Below, piece by piece: positions 49,101 to 59,308 of a stretch of 64,000 nt of DNA. A program made the translations under genes and the position numbers. Within the stretch, counting starts at the first letter, position 1. Each line of letters opens with the position of its first letter. A model generated the notes under the pieces. That model was not told the DNA's origin and did no database searches. It was given only the letters and a program-made list of their open reading frames with translations. The stretch is from Serinus canaria (lineage: Eukaryota > Chordata > Aves > Passeriformes > Fringillidae), in contig NC_066319.1 in the NCBI RefSeq assembly GCF_022539315.1, forward strand, positions 26,932,093 to 26,996,092, read 5' to 3'.

Positions 49101-52100
49101 AAATCAAGAGCCCGCTTTGCCAGTTCAAGGCAGCAACTTGAAACCTGGCATCCACTATCCTGACTCAAGTGTAACTGTTAGACAACTGCAATTCCAAGCA
49201 CTGTTCCTCTGTCTTTATAGATTTTTTTGTTTGTAATGACTTGACTTCATTCCTTTGTGTAAGAGCCAAACAAAAGGCTTCAAGGATTTTATTCTTAGCA
49301 GAAAAAGAAATTGAATTGTCCAAACTTAAAGACTTTAGTTTATAAAAAGCCTAATTGCAATCTTTTTCAAAACATACCTGATTCTGTTTTTCTTCCTCTT
49401 CTAAGAGTCTTAGTCTTTTGCATTCCATTGCCTTGTGCTGAATGCTGTCCTTGGTGAGTGGGTTGTGGTTATTATGTCCAGGCAGTAGGCGAAAATAGCG
49501 GTTCTTTTCTGGGTCATAATAAAATCCTGGCAGTTCTTCAGTGGGGGAGACATGGGGGAGAAAAGGTTGCAAAATAAGATGGATAACGAAGTTTGTTTAT
49601 TGCTCTATGACATTCCATGTCTTCATGTGAATGTGAGAGTTGTGAGTGAGAGTTGTGAGACCCAAAGCTCAAGCTCTGAACATGTCCCAAGCATGATACA
49701 CAGAGTGGGAACAGACAAGCAAATTACAGAAGAAAAAACGAGGTTACTTGTACTGTTCAAATGCATTGCTCTTACATAGCTACAGAAGGCACATCACCAC
49801 TGACCAAGAGGAAATTCAGACCAATCAGAAAAGCACAAAAGAAAGGTTGTGCTGCAGAACAAAAATGGTCTTTCTTCAAAAATAAATCACAAGGGGACAT
49901 TCTTAGTTAAAACACTTGGTAGGACAGCAAAAAAAATGCCAGTGAGGTATCAAATAAACTCAAAAAAAAGTGATTCACTTCCCAGAGCTAGGCCCTTTTT
50001 CTTCAGCACATAGGAGATATTTAGATAAAATCAAGAGTACATTTTGGCTCCTTCCAAAGATAAACTGGGATGTGAAACACTCAAATTCTTCTTAAACAGC
50101 AAAATCTTCTATCACAACGAGACTGATATTCACTCTGTGTGAATGCAGAAGCAGACAAGTAAAATACTATGACAGATTTAAAATACTTTGACAGATTGTC
50201 TCAAGACAAAGAAATTTATTCAGAGGCAGTTCTTTACATTTCACTTCAAGAGTTTTAAATAAAAACTTTTTTACTAACAGAAATTTCATTTTAAGTATCC
50301 TCTTTTTGCAGCTGCTTCCCATTCAGCTCCTTGTCTGCATCTTTTAGGTTTCAGCTTAACCACAACTGACCAAGACTTTTTCAGGTCAGCAAAAATAAGA
50401 AGTTAGTCAATGAATCAGTAAAGCTTATAAAAGCACACTACATTTAGTAGTTACACAGTAACTACACAGGAATAAATGTCTTGCAGGATACATCTCCTAG
50501 GATGCTCACAACACAAAACAGTGATATACAAAAAACATCTCTTTAAACTCAGTGTTGTTCCAGGACTCTCCTGTTGTAGAGAAATGTAAGTTCCCACTGG
50601 CTTAGTTTTTGCTAGCATTGTTTAATGAGTCAGGAAACCAGAATGTAAATAGGACATCTTTCTCAACAGCACTGCTACTCCATCATTTGTTGTAAATGAA
50701 CAAGTATTTAGCCAGAGTCTATTTATTACAGACTACAAACTACACTGAAGGCATAAAGAGACACATCACACAAGAGACACACCACAAAGTGGTGGATTGT
50801 TGTGCCTTTCAAAAGACTGAGTAACTGAACACAAGCTGTAATTTTTCATATGTTCTCTTATTTTATTTGTTTCCTTAGTACTTTGTTTTCTTCCTATAGC
50901 AGCATTTCTGGAGGGAAAAACAGAATTGCATTTTTTCAGTTTATATCAGCTTGGCGAAGCACACAAGTTTTTAAACATGAGAAGCACTTGTGGGCCTGAA
51001 AGTGATTTGGCTCTGTTCTCTAGATCCTTGCTTACTACATCTTTTTGTATCACCTGATGTTACTTTTCTCCACAGATTTTACTGTTTGTATGGCTCCTGT
51101 TTTATTATTATTAATGCAGCTATTACTACTTCTGTCATACAATCAGCATATAGGAACTGACTTTTGACCTATAAACACCATCTCTTACCTGGTGCTACAC
51201 AGTTCTGAGTTGAAGTGGATGAAGAAGGATCTTCATTGCTGCTGGGACCTGCATTCACTGGGGTCTGTGGTTCTTCTTCTTCCAGACTAAAAAAATAGCA
51301 TTGCCTTCAAGACAGGCTCACAATTGCCCCACACATCTTTCCCACAAAGAATCTAGAAAGCAGATTGTTACTGACATCAATGGAGTACCATTCTGCAGTG
51401 CTCTGATAGCACATCCTGCATATCACCACACATTAAACTATGAAAACCGCGAAAAATATTCAGCCTAAAAATTTCTCAAGAACATTAGTGACAGCAGCCT
51501 TAAATTACTTGCTAATACATTAGAGGTAGCTGTTGATTCTGCAAGTGCCTCTAACTTTTTTTAGGAAAAGATTAACTGGGCAATTGTACATTAAACAAAC
51601 AGCCAACTCCTGAAAGCATGGAAGTCTTCACAACACAAAACAAGAGACAGTCTAGGTAAAACACTGATGTCAGGTCAAAAATGTCTTGCCATTCTCTCCA
51701 TAACAAGAATTTCACTGATGAGGTTTAGAAACATGCAAAATAAACAAAAATTTAAGGAAAATCCCAAGAAAAGCCTCTTCTTTTCCAGTAAACATTACAG
51801 GGGTAACTGCAGCTTTCCTCTTTTTGAACTAATATACATAAGCACATTCAGTACTGATGAGCAAACTTCCACTAGAATGTTTTCTGAATCATCTGCACAA
51901 TTCTCACTTTTTAAGACAGGTCTTATTACATGTCATCTTAAAAGCAGTAGGTGAAGCTGTTTTGCAAGAGCCATAATTTATTGAAAAGAAAACGACAAAG
52001 AAACTCTATTTCTAATACCAGCTCTACTGCGGTTTGATTATACAACTCTAAAAAAAAGGACACAACAGGTATACCAGGGCAAAACCACCCCAGATCACAC

Positions 52101-53005
52101 CCAAGCACTTCACTTTAAAGCTCTGTAAGAAAATTCTTTTAATTCTGCTCACTGAAGCAGTGTCCATTTGCATTCCTAAGTTTTCTTACACAAGCACAAT
52201 TAGTGTGGCAACTCATACATGTGTCTCTTTTCCTAAAAATAGGTTTTCAAAAAAAAAAAAAAAAGCTTAGCAAATTAAAGCAAAGCATTAGCCTCCTTTA
52301 GTCTTGCAAGAGGCACTAAGGAAAGTACAGGGGAATGAAAAAACAACCACAAAACCAGCTCACATATAGGCAAGTGTAAGTTCTAAAATACAAAACGTGT
52401 TTTCTGAAAGGATCAATTTTCAAGGTGGGGATTACTCCTGAGACCTTCTTTCAGTTTCCTCATCTGTTAGATGTGGTGTTACCACATTACTTATAATGCT
52501 TTCAAACATTCAGGAAGATCCTTTAATGACAGATTTTACACCAGTAGACTCAAGCTTAAAATAAACAGGCAGGTAGAATTAAGTAATTATATTTTTCCTC
52601 CCTGAACTATATTTGCATATTGATGAAAGGTTTATGGATAATGCATAGCTGAAAGGACTGGCTCATGGAAAGGCAACTCAGTTTAAAATCAGTGTACAGT
52701 TGTGAACATACAATAAACTTCCAGAAATCAGCACAATTCCACTCCCAGTAGGGATGACAGATATACCAGAAGTACTGTCTACTAGATCTTGAGGTGGCAA
52801 CCCTCTCAGTTCTGGAAAGTCATCATTCTGCACATTTAATTAGGCACAAGACCCATCGGCTTAGCCCACGCTAAGCACAAGCTGCCTGTACTTGCCTTTG
52901 GGCGCGGTTGTTGTAGCTGGGTCTTCCTTGCCGGGGGGGCTGGTGGCTGCGCTTGTGACTGCTCCATCCACGCCTCTCCTTGCCTCGACGGTAGTTTCTC
53001 CGCAT
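39510..53005 (-). CDS. DCAF4: DCAF4 (WDR21A), DDB1- and CUL4-associated factor 4 (whole gene, 13 coding exons)
   Basis: CDS is complement(join(39510-39703, 40683-40797, 41421-41597, 42305-42402, 42518-42613, 44267-44349, 45618-45667, 46356-46499, 47292-47394, 48005-48087, 49378-49535, 51189-51286, 52896-53005)): 1509 nt, 502 aa (human about 495), all junctions in phase. The product aligns with human DCAF4 from the conserved [23 protein letters not shown] block to the C-terminal SSRLGGSRG region. Known role: WD40 substrate receptor that docks on DDB1 in CUL4-RBX1 ubiquitin ligases. A WDLR (WDxR) DDB1-contact motif is at 404-407. The first intron needs a GC-AG donor and the intron after coding exon 7 is U12-type AT-AG; all others are GT-AG. 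The start is set at the Met of MRRNYRRGK; in-frame Met codons further upstream, to 53068, are possible but lack similarity to the mammalian start. Confidence 0.95.
39704..40682 (-). other. DCAF4: DCAF4 intron 12
   Basis: Contains the (AAT)n microsatellite at 40142-40194. Nothing else recognised. Donor CAG|GTAGGT, acceptor CAG. Confidence 0.75.
40142..40194. repeat. (AAT)n trinucleotide microsatellite
   Basis: About 17-18 uninterrupted ATA units inside DCAF4 intron 12. Its length and purity suggest it is polymorphic. Confidence 0.95.
40683..40797 (-). CDS. DCAF4: DCAF4 coding exon 12 (WDxR motif, residues 401-439)
   Basis: Encodes [18 protein letters not shown] through [12 protein letters not shown] at 404-407 is the WDxR motif by which DCAF proteins contact DDB1. 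Bounded by TTGCAG and GCAG|GTAGGT, phase 1. Absent from a simple long-ORF list because it is short. Confidence 0.95.
40850..41265 (+). mobile_element. CR1 LINE 3' fragment
   Basis: About 410 bp with the standard avian CR1 3' region: GTCCAGAGGAGGGCCATGAAG, then GTGACAGGACAAGAGGGAATGG, then ATATTAGGAAG, then CCATCCCTGGAAGTG, and a tail ending in CATTCTGTGAT. 5'-truncated, no intact ORF. It lies in DCAF4 intron 11, antisense to the gene, only about 50 bp upstream of the exon 12 acceptor. Confidence 0.9.
41421..41597 (-). CDS. DCAF4: DCAF4 coding exon 11 (WD repeat, residues 342-400)
   Basis: Encodes [18 protein letters not shown] through LISADMAGK, one WD40 blade plus the start of the next. Acceptor TCTCCCAG, donor AAAG|GTATGG, phase 0. 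Confidence 0.95.
42305..42402 (-). CDS. DCAF4: DCAF4 coding exon 10 (residues 309-341)
   Basis: Encodes [18 protein letters not shown] through [10 protein letters not shown]. Acceptor CCTTAG, donor CACAG|GTAGGG, phase 0. Confidence 0.94.
42518..42613 (-). CDS. DCAF4: DCAF4 coding exon 9 (residues 277-309)
   Basis: Encodes [18 protein letters not shown] through ADNCFST. Acceptor GTCTTCTAG, donor ACAG|GTGACC, phase 1. The next intron is only 115 bp. Confidence 0.94.
42650..42823. repeat. Tandem duplication, unit 92 bp, first 82 bp identical
   Basis: The segment starting ATGTTAGGACAGGATGG at 42650 recurs at 42742 and is identical through GCAGAGAAAGTG (42731 and 42823). The 10 bases between copies (CTAGGACAGG) repeat part of the unit. 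No divergence between copies, so it is recent or an assembly artefact. Confidence 0.92.
43635..43680. repeat. 46-nt near-perfect palindrome (hairpin)
   Basis: Arms TGCTTCTTCAAGTCA and TGACTTGAAGAAGCA are exact reverse complements. Inside them, after one mismatched pair, TGCACT and AGTGCA pair around a CA loop. It lies in DCAF4 intron 8 and would fold in DNA (cruciform) or in the pre-mRNA. Confidence 0.92.
44267..44349 (-). CDS. DCAF4: DCAF4 coding exon 8 (residues 249-277), after the U12-type intron
   Basis: Encodes [18 protein letters not shown] through FSSTNP. The 5' boundary is set by the CTTCAG|C acceptor, 10 nt after the U12 branch site, and by the phase of the previous exon; the match to mammalian LLCLMGLAETPSCA is clear. 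Donor CCCAG|GTAGGG, phase 1. Confidence 0.9.
44350..45617 (-). other. DCAF4: DCAF4 intron 7, U12-type (AT-AG)
   Basis: The minus-strand donor is ATATCCTTT (45617-45609), a nine-of-nine match to the U12 AT-type donor. The branch site TTCCTTAAC (44367-44359) is an exact U12 consensus, with the 3' AG 10 nt from the branch adenosine. Neither AT nor this donor could be used by the major spliceosome in the usual way. Splicing here joins exons 7 and 8 in frame. Confidence 0.85.
45618..45667 (-). CDS. DCAF4: DCAF4 coding exon 7 (50 nt, residues 233-249)
   Basis: A very short exon encoding [16 protein letters not shown] plus two bases, matching mammalian [16 protein letters not shown]. Acceptor CTTCTCTCTGAAG (U2-like). 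The donor is the U12-type ATATCCTTT, phase 2. Too short for ORF searches; found by homology. Confidence 0.92.
46356..46499 (-). CDS. DCAF4: DCAF4 coding exon 6 (residues 185-232)
   Basis: Encodes [18 protein letters not shown] through [10 protein letters not shown]. Acceptor TTTTACAG. The donor AAA|GTACTA is weak but fits the phase and the mammalian TNRK/VNSV junction. Confidence 0.93.
47292..47394 (-). CDS. DCAF4: DCAF4 coding exon 5 (residues 150-184)
   Basis: Encodes [18 protein letters not shown] through NNFKIIV, equivalent to mammalian LAHELRLSCMERKKVQI. Acceptor TTTTGCAG, donor GTG|GTATGT, phase 0. Confidence 0.94.
48005..48087 (-). CDS. DCAF4: DCAF4 coding exon 4 (residues 123-150)
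   Basis: Encodes [18 protein letters not shown] through SPTSYC. Acceptor CTCTTCCAG, donor GCAG|GTACAG, phase 2. Matches the mammalian ARMGFNASSMLRKSQLG block. Confidence 0.93.
48528..48595 (+). mobile_element. CR1 LINE 3'-tail fragment
   Basis: Short CR1 terminus: GGTTGGAACTAGATGATC, then TAAGGTCCTTTCCAACCC, then TTCTATGATTCC repeats. It lies in DCAF4 intron 3, antisense to the gene. Confidence 0.85.
49378..49535 (-). CDS. DCAF4: DCAF4 coding exon 3 (residues 70-122)
   Basis: The most conserved N-terminal block of the protein: [36 protein letters not shown] and a basic/acidic helix ending EEEEKQNQ. Acceptor CACTGAAG, donor CAG|GTATGT, phase 0. An in-frame Met further upstream in the open frame is intronic. 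Confidence 0.95.
51189..51286 (-). CDS. DCAF4: DCAF4 coding exon 2 (residues 37-70)
   Basis: Encodes a Ser/Glu-rich, probably disordered segment: [18 protein letters not shown] through [10 protein letters not shown]. The acceptor TATTTTTTTAG leaves one base of the split codon. Donor CCAG|GTAAGA, phase 1. It aligns loosely with the mammalian DESPSTSSGTAGTSSVPELPG region. Confidence 0.88.
51287..52895 (-). other. DCAF4: DCAF4 intron 1 (GC-AG)
   Basis: The donor AAAG|GCAAGT is the typical GC-type donor, and it is the only site found that gives the phase needed by exon 2. The nearby GT (CAA|GTACAG, five bases on) would shift the frame. A pure A run at about 52248-52264 lies inside. No exon seen. 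Confidence 0.7.
52896..53005 (-). CDS. DCAF4: DCAF4 coding exon 1 (residues 1-37)
   Basis: Encodes a very basic N terminus, [18 protein letters not shown] through YNNRAQ. Like the mammalian start (MNKSRWQSRRRHGRRSHQQ) it is rich in Arg, His and Gln, so the similarity is compositional. A good acceptor-like TTTGCTTTAAG lies 8 nt before the ATG, so the 5' UTR may be split. Confidence 0.8.
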
Positions 53006-53560
53006 TTCTCCTCTTAAAGCAAACATACACACGTATCTCACCCCTACTTGCCTGGAACGGCTCAGCACTCAAGACAAGTCTCTTAATGCGGCCTCTTTTC
53101 AAACAGTTTCAACCTGTAACGACCAGGCCGGCCGACCGCAGCACAGGCGCTCCCCTACGCCTGTCGACTTCCCCACTAGTCCCGGTCCAGCTCCGCGGCT
53201 CACCCCGCAGTGCTGAAGCAAAAACCCCGGAGGCAGAAGGACAATGATGACGGAGCGTCCCCCACGGCCTCCCGGCCTCACCGCGCCGGGCCCACCGGGC
53301 CCGCCGCGTCCGCGCCGCCGCCAGCGCCCCGCCCGCGCCCCCAGGCGGGGCCCTCATTGGCCCTCAGCCGCGCCTGCCGCTTGACGGACAGCTCGCCCGC
53401 CCAACCGCAGGAAGCCTGACCGGAGCGGCGTGAGGCCGGGGCCGGGCTGAGGGCGGGCGGATGGCGCGGGGTGCGGCGCTGAGGCATGGAGGGTGTGGGC
53501 TGGAATGGGCTCTTAACGCGGCGGGGAACGAGCGCGGGGCGGATGGGGTCGCTTAGCACG
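52900..53560 (-). promoter_or_regulatory. DCAF4: DCAF4 CpG-island promoter
   Basis: CpG-dense block at the 5' end of DCAF4. A CCAAT box in minus orientation (ATTGG on +, 53356-53360) and GC boxes (CCCCGCCC near 53330) suggest a transcription start near 53250-53300. Long + strand open frames in the island are composition artefacts. Confidence 0.75.
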
Positions 53561-56439
53561 GTAGGGAAACAACGCAGGGCAGAGGTAGCCTGGGGTTTGC
53601 TGAGGGGTGGCGCGCCGAAAGGGTATCTCCTCTTCCTTCTCTTATGCCGCTGGCTCTCTCAAAGCCATCATTTGGCTGTGGGTAGCCCGGAGCTGTTACA
53701 ACCGCTGTGAATTTATCAATAATTCAGAAGAGATAATGTCTTGAAAGTGACTCTCCGGGCTGAGGCTTCGTGGTGCTTAATTTTTTTCTTATGTTGAGCC
53801 TTCTGCCGGTGGGCAGTGTTGGAGCACACGCCGGGCGGAAAAGCTCCGGCTGCAGCGATCAGTAGCAGCCCCTCGGCTGCTCCGGGCACAGGAGCGTGTG
53901 GTGTAGCTACCATGCCCTGGCAGTCAGAGGTATAAACCCCCTCTCTTCTTAATCGTTTGTTAAAGGTGTCCTTAAGCAGTTTTTGTTCGACGACATTCCC
54001 CTTGTTTAGCATCTAGGACTTTAAAGAAAGTTATAACCAGAGTTGTAGAAGAGTTTGTTAATTTTAATGAATGATTAAGGTTAAAACAAACAAAAGCTAT
54101 AGTTAAAATAATCGTGGGAAAATAATGTTTAGCCTTTTTGTTTCTAAAGAGATGAGAGGGTTTTTTGGTTGCTTTAATAACTTAAACAAAAATGCCAGTA
54201 CTGGGAAAATAGGCAATGGGTTTTTGCTATTTTTGATGTTTAGACTTTGCTGTCTTACTTGGCAGGAGAGTAATTTTTGGGAGATAGTATTTTTTGTTTC
54301 TCACTCGCATGATCTGTGTTTTAAGTTCAAAATGCAAAGATAGTCTTGGAAAGTATTCAATTAAGTATACAACCAGGTGAAGAAATCACCAGTGGCTCGC
54401 ATATACAGTTTGTGAGCTTTATTTCTTTGTCTTTATAAGTCAGAGCACCAGCATGGTCTAATTCTAAGGCATGTTTTGTTGGTTAGGTCTGTTTTTCATA
54501 GTGGTTTCACGATAGTGGTCTTTAGCTTTCACAAGATAATTTTGAATTTTAATGCAGTAACAGGAGAAGAGTGTGTACAAAAAGCAAACTGTTGCTAAAA
54601 CTTTCACTGCTGTTGACTGGATACAAAATGATGATTTATATGGTGTTGATACTTGATCTATATATAAATTTGATGCTAGTACACCTATGCACTCCATAGG
54701 GTTGTAGGGAGTGATTTTTTTCATGGTGTTTCCTGGCCTGTAATAGTCTAGAATGTCTAATGTTTTGCAAGTACTGTTATACTCTGCTTTGTTCATTAGC
54801 TTTGTTTCATCTGTTTAATTTCTGGTGCCCAGTGAGCAATATTCAAGGTTCTGTGACCAAGATACACTGCTCATAAGCTGAGGGATTCCTGTGACTGAAA
54901 TAGTTACCACTGAGGAAGAAGAGCATTAAATTATTTGTTTTCTCATTTGTATTGCAGGTACTTACTATGAAAGTTAATAGACTGGAAGATATTTCAGAGA
55001 TCACTGGTTTTCCTTGTATGCATTGAAATAAAATATACAAGTAAAATGCACACATTTACCTGCACATTATTCCTTAGCCATAGTTTGTCTAATCTCTTCC
55101 TAAAGCCTTTCAGTTTGGTTTATTCTGATTATTTTATTTTAGTATTTATTATTATATCTCACTGAAAAGTTTCCTGATGGTTAAAAACATTACTGCTATT
55201 CCTTCTTCCTTCTGTAGATTAGAAAGCAGTTTGTTACCTTGCTCTCTGCAGCTATATTCCATATTTGAAATGTGAAAAATATGTCCCTTTTGAAAGTTTT
55301 CTCTAGATTGAAGATTGCCTCAGGAATACCATTCCACTAGGATATGATAGATGGCAGCCTTTAGCTTTGATGATTCTTGCTTCCTTTTTTGGACCCCTTT
55401 CATGGAGAGCAGATCTTTCCTTGAAGTGTGTTCTTAAAAGCTGGATATACCACTACTCAGCTGAGGCCCTCCTAGTGCAGAGTCTGTTTTGCAGGCTGTG
55501 CTCAGGTTGGAGTTGTAGGATGTCCCACAGCTGTGCAGCAGTGCCAACTTCAATGAAGCTTATGGCCAGAAGTGTGAGCAGTTTGAGAACTGCTTTGTGA
55601 CCTGTTGTTTCCCCTCTGGGTTTGTGGAATTGGCTGTGCTTGTGCTGGTAATGATTTAATGCTGCTCATCTCAGGCTGGTTCATGAACTGGTCCAGGCCA
55701 TCCTGCCCTGAGGAATGCACTCTGCCACTGTATCCACCGTGGCTGATTTTCTGCTTCCTTGATCTGAGGGACTGGGTTTATACACCTGTAGTTGATTAAA
55801 TACATATGTTCAGATTATGCTTACTGAGTTGATTGAAATGTATTTGTAAATTATGTTCAAACATTTGGTAAAGACCAAATTTTATCAATAACATTAGACT
55901 TTGGAATTTGAATGTAAGTTTAGGATTATTACAGTTTGATGAGCTGCCTTTCAGATGAACTGCAGAGTCTGAGCCTGTGTTAATTCTTAGCAGTTGCATC
56001 TGAAAATTAAAATTAGTTTGTCTAAGCTCTTCTTTTGCTGAGGCTTAAGCTGTGTATTTTGTCTCACTCTTTCTGGGGGCTAAACCTGTGTAAGCTGCCT
56101 GCTAAAGCTCAGCTTACATAAGACAACTCATTAAGCTTTGGTAAGTGGGAAGGGTACCTGGGCCCATGAATTACCTGGGGTTTATGCAGGGTAATCAAAA
56201 TAGGATTTTCTCTAATAGTAAAATTTGTGTTTGTTCTAATACTGCCGAAATCAAAGCAATTTAAGAGTCTGTGAAACTTTGTGCTTACTCTTCAATATGA
56301 GCTGCAGCAGTTCCGCAATAATAGTGCCAAAGCTTCTGTGAAAGTTGCTGTTTGATCTTAGTTTTCAGAATGCCCTGTTGTCCCACAGGCTCTGCTGTTA
56401 ATGCAGTAAATACCTTTTGGATTCTCTGGCATTAGGTCA

Positions 56440-56645
56440 TAAAATCAGTTCAGTTGGAAAAGACCTTTACGATGGTCCAGCCACTAACCGAACACTGCCA
56501 AGTCAGCCACTGCGCCACATGCCCAAGTGCCATATCTACACATATTTTAAATATCTCCAGGAATGATTACTCCACTGCTTTTGCAGCTTGTCCTAATGCT
56601 TGACAACCCTTTTGGTGGATATTAGGAAAAAATTTCTTCCATCTA
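56440..56645 (-). mobile_element. CR1 LINE fragment (reverse orientation)
   Basis: Reads as the reverse complement of the CR1 3' region: GTTGGAAAAGACCTTTACGATGG, then GAACACTGCCAAGTC, then CATGCCCAAGTGCCATATC, then AATATCTCCAGG, then CTAATGCTTGACAACCC. About 205 bp, truncated, non-coding. Confidence 0.9.
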
Positions 56646-57179
56646 AACAAAGGAAAAAAACTTCTGTATAATTTAAGGAATTAAGGTGATGAATTATCGC
56701 AATTCGGTTTGTATAAAGGTCAGTAACTTCCTGCGTTTATTCTGCATGTGTTTGTCCTTCACTTTTTTACTCCGTCTAGTTTAAATCTCGAGCTCCCAAA
56801 GCGGTCCTATGGTCTTGGAGGTGCGGCTCCCCTTGAGGTCTGCTGGGTGTTTTAAGGACGGGAGCGAATCGGAGCTGAGCCAGAAGAGGGCAGCAGTGCA
56901 CTTGCACAAAACCACTTTGTCTTGGCTCTGTAGGGTCTTCTGTACCAAGTATTGAATCCCTATAAAAATCGATTTTAGAAGCAGAAATGCACCAATTAAT
57001 ACCTTTGTAAAAGTGTATTTATTTGTATTTATAGCCCTAAAGTCTAGGGACACTGATGTTGTATATTTTAGCCCAACTTTCCCTCTATGAAAGAAGGTGA
57101 AGCTTCTTTTTCCTGGTAACAGCTTTGTCTACCTTGGTGAGAGGTCATAAAACATGCCCATGAGATATGTATCAGCTCT

Positions 57180-57262
57180 TAGTATTTATATATATATGTA
57201 TGTCTTTTAGTTATAAAATATATATCATTTTTATAATATATAAAATATATAAGTGATACACA
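57180..57262. repeat. AT-rich low-complexity tract
   Basis: TA-rich imperfect repeats (TATATATATATGTATG, then TATAAAATATATATC and ATAATATATAAAATATATAAG). Confidence 0.85.
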
Positions 57263-58182
57263 TTCAAATTTTGTTTTGACATTATATCTGAAGTCTCTTC
57301 TAGTCAAGTATCTTTGGGAGTAATACATATGCTGGTCAGCCCTTGCCTTCTTTTAAATGCTTTTCTTAATAGAAATGCTTAGACATAATTTACTGGATAG
57401 TCTGATGAGTAATGAATTAATCTTTTTCCTGTGGATCCAAAATAATAATTTGTATGTAGAACTTATCAGAAGTAAGTTGAATTTGAAAATTATTTATGTC
57501 ACTGGGGAAGGGACTTTATGACTTCTGATTATAATCAGAAGATGGACTGCAGAACATGCAGGCAGGAGTGGGTGCCAACAATGTACCTGGTTCTGTGTAT
57601 TGGTAGAAATGGAGCTGTGGTGTTATGGGTCTCTTCAGATGGGCCGGCACATTCCAAGGGGTGGGCTCTAGTAAAACCCCTCTGAGACCTTCTGTTTGCC
57701 ATGGTCTGCCCTCTTTTCTTTCAAAATAGCATGTTGTCTTTTGAATGGCAGTGCTGGATACATGGGTAATCCTTTTGAACATTTTTGATGTTTCAGCTAA
57801 ATATCTTAATTATTTTATGTGCAGCAGGAGCCATTTCTTAACACTCTGAAATGTCTTTTGGGTTTTTTTTTTTTTTACTTCTGTCATCATTACTTGTGGG
57901 CCCAGTCTAAAGGACTATTAAATGTGTCATGATATTCACCTGTCCTGATGGTGGTGTAGGCTCATGAAAGTTGTGTGTGTATACACATAGATCGACATAG
58001 CTCTGTCTACCAAACTAGAACTTCATTACCGCATATTTCAGTGTATGTGTGGGGAGAATGCTAATTCGTAGGCATGAGATTTGAAAGTGATGTTGACCAC
58101 AGAGATGTCTGTGCTCTGCCATGTTTCCTATGATGCTATAGGTCTGACATGAGAGTTCAAAACAAAAACCGGCTCCTTTGTT

Positions 58183-58206
58183 AATTTTTTTTTTTTTTTT
58201 TTTTTT
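58183..58206. repeat. Poly(T) tract
   Basis: About 22 uninterrupted T. It could be the tail of a minus-strand retrocopy, but the flanking sequence is not recognisable as one. Confidence 0.9.
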
Positions 58207-59250
58207 GTTTAAATCATGACTGTGAATGGTAAAGTGATCTGTCAAGCAAGTAGGAATGCTAACAAGGCTTACACTGCCAGAACGCTGAATTGGAACTAAT
58301 ATTCTTTGCAGAGCCATTGTAGAGTAGAATATCCCAATGGTGAGGAAACCTGTGTTGAATAATGCTATCCTGCCCCCTTTTAGGGGGAAAACTCAAGATC
58401 TCCATTGGAAGGTGAAGTTCCTGGAGTAAATCATGCAGTCTTTAGAGTAGTGGCAGCTTTTTCATTTTTCCTCCAAACTCATTTGTTCAGCTTATGGGCC
58501 TCTAATGCACAAAATGCTCGCAGTTACAAGATTGATTTCTAGTCTTGTTTTTAAAACTTGCCAGGAAAAGAACTAGTCAGCATCCCCAAGGAAGTATGCT
58601 CTTTTGGGATCAAAATCTTGTGTGTTGCTTCGTAGTCTCCCTTGCCTGCTTTGGCTATTAAGGTTGTACTTTTATACAGAGAGAGGTGAACTATTTTGCT
58701 TTTACACATCAATAGCAGATGTCAGGACTCTGACAGCTGATTTCCCATTGGAAGAAAAATTTGTGATACAGACCATCGGAATCATCTTTCTTAGCAGACT
58801 TCTCTATTAAATACATGAGGCTTTGAACAATTGTACAGACTGATGATATTGCAGGAAACAACCCTTCTCCAGAAACTTCAATCTGAACGTCAGTGTTTTA
58901 CTTTCAGAAAACAACTTTATCATTGAAGTTCCTACCAACTAAAGACACAGTGTTACAGGGCTACTAACACCTCATTTCTCAAAGTCTATGTTCTGCTCAT
59001 GCATAGAGGAAAGCAAGTAATTGGAGAGACTTGTGTGCAAGGAGGCATTATAATCATAGGAGGGTGGTTCTCAGAATGGACAGTAATGAACACTGTTTTG
59101 GAGCATGGGCTTCCTAAACTGTCTTGTATGGATTGTGCTGTCTTGTATGTATTGTGTGAAAGTACTGTTTGAATGAAGCAAGAGTGACTTCCTTAGTCTC
59201 CTTCCCCCACACCTCAATTTCTTGTTTCAAGTGTTTTTTGGGGAGGGTGG

Positions 59251-59308
59251 TGTTTTGTTTTGTTTTGTTTTTTGTTTTTTTTTGTTTTGTTTTGTTTTGT
59301 TTTTTTTT
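59251..59308. repeat. (TTTTG)n low-complexity repeat
   Basis: Imperfect TTTTG pentamers, about 58 bp, interrupted by longer T runs. Confidence 0.9.

Larger units (their letters stand above)
48415..50130. repeat. Dispersed 51-bp direct repeat pair (48415-48465 and 50080-50130)
   Basis: Both copies contain ACAGCAAAATCTTCTATCAC and then GAGACTGATATT, with about three mismatches in 51 bp. One copy is in DCAF4 intron 3 and the other in intron 2, 1.66 kb apart. The coordinates span both copies; only the ends are repeated. Confidence 0.8.

Noticed and set aside
53006..53068. Upstream in-frame Met codons for DCAF4
   Set aside because: The extra 21 residues do not resemble the mammalian start, and an acceptor-like TTTGCTTTAAG lies between them and the chosen ATG.
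53109..53710. GC-rich open frames on both strands upstream of DCAF4
   Set aside because: CpG-island composition; no conserved sequence, and not joined to DCAF4 exon 1 in a way that resembles the mammalian N terminus.
53912..53940. ATG at ACCATGCCCTGGCAG as a possible first exon of DPF3
   Set aside because: The peptide does not match the DPF3 N terminus, and no splice-supported continuation was found.
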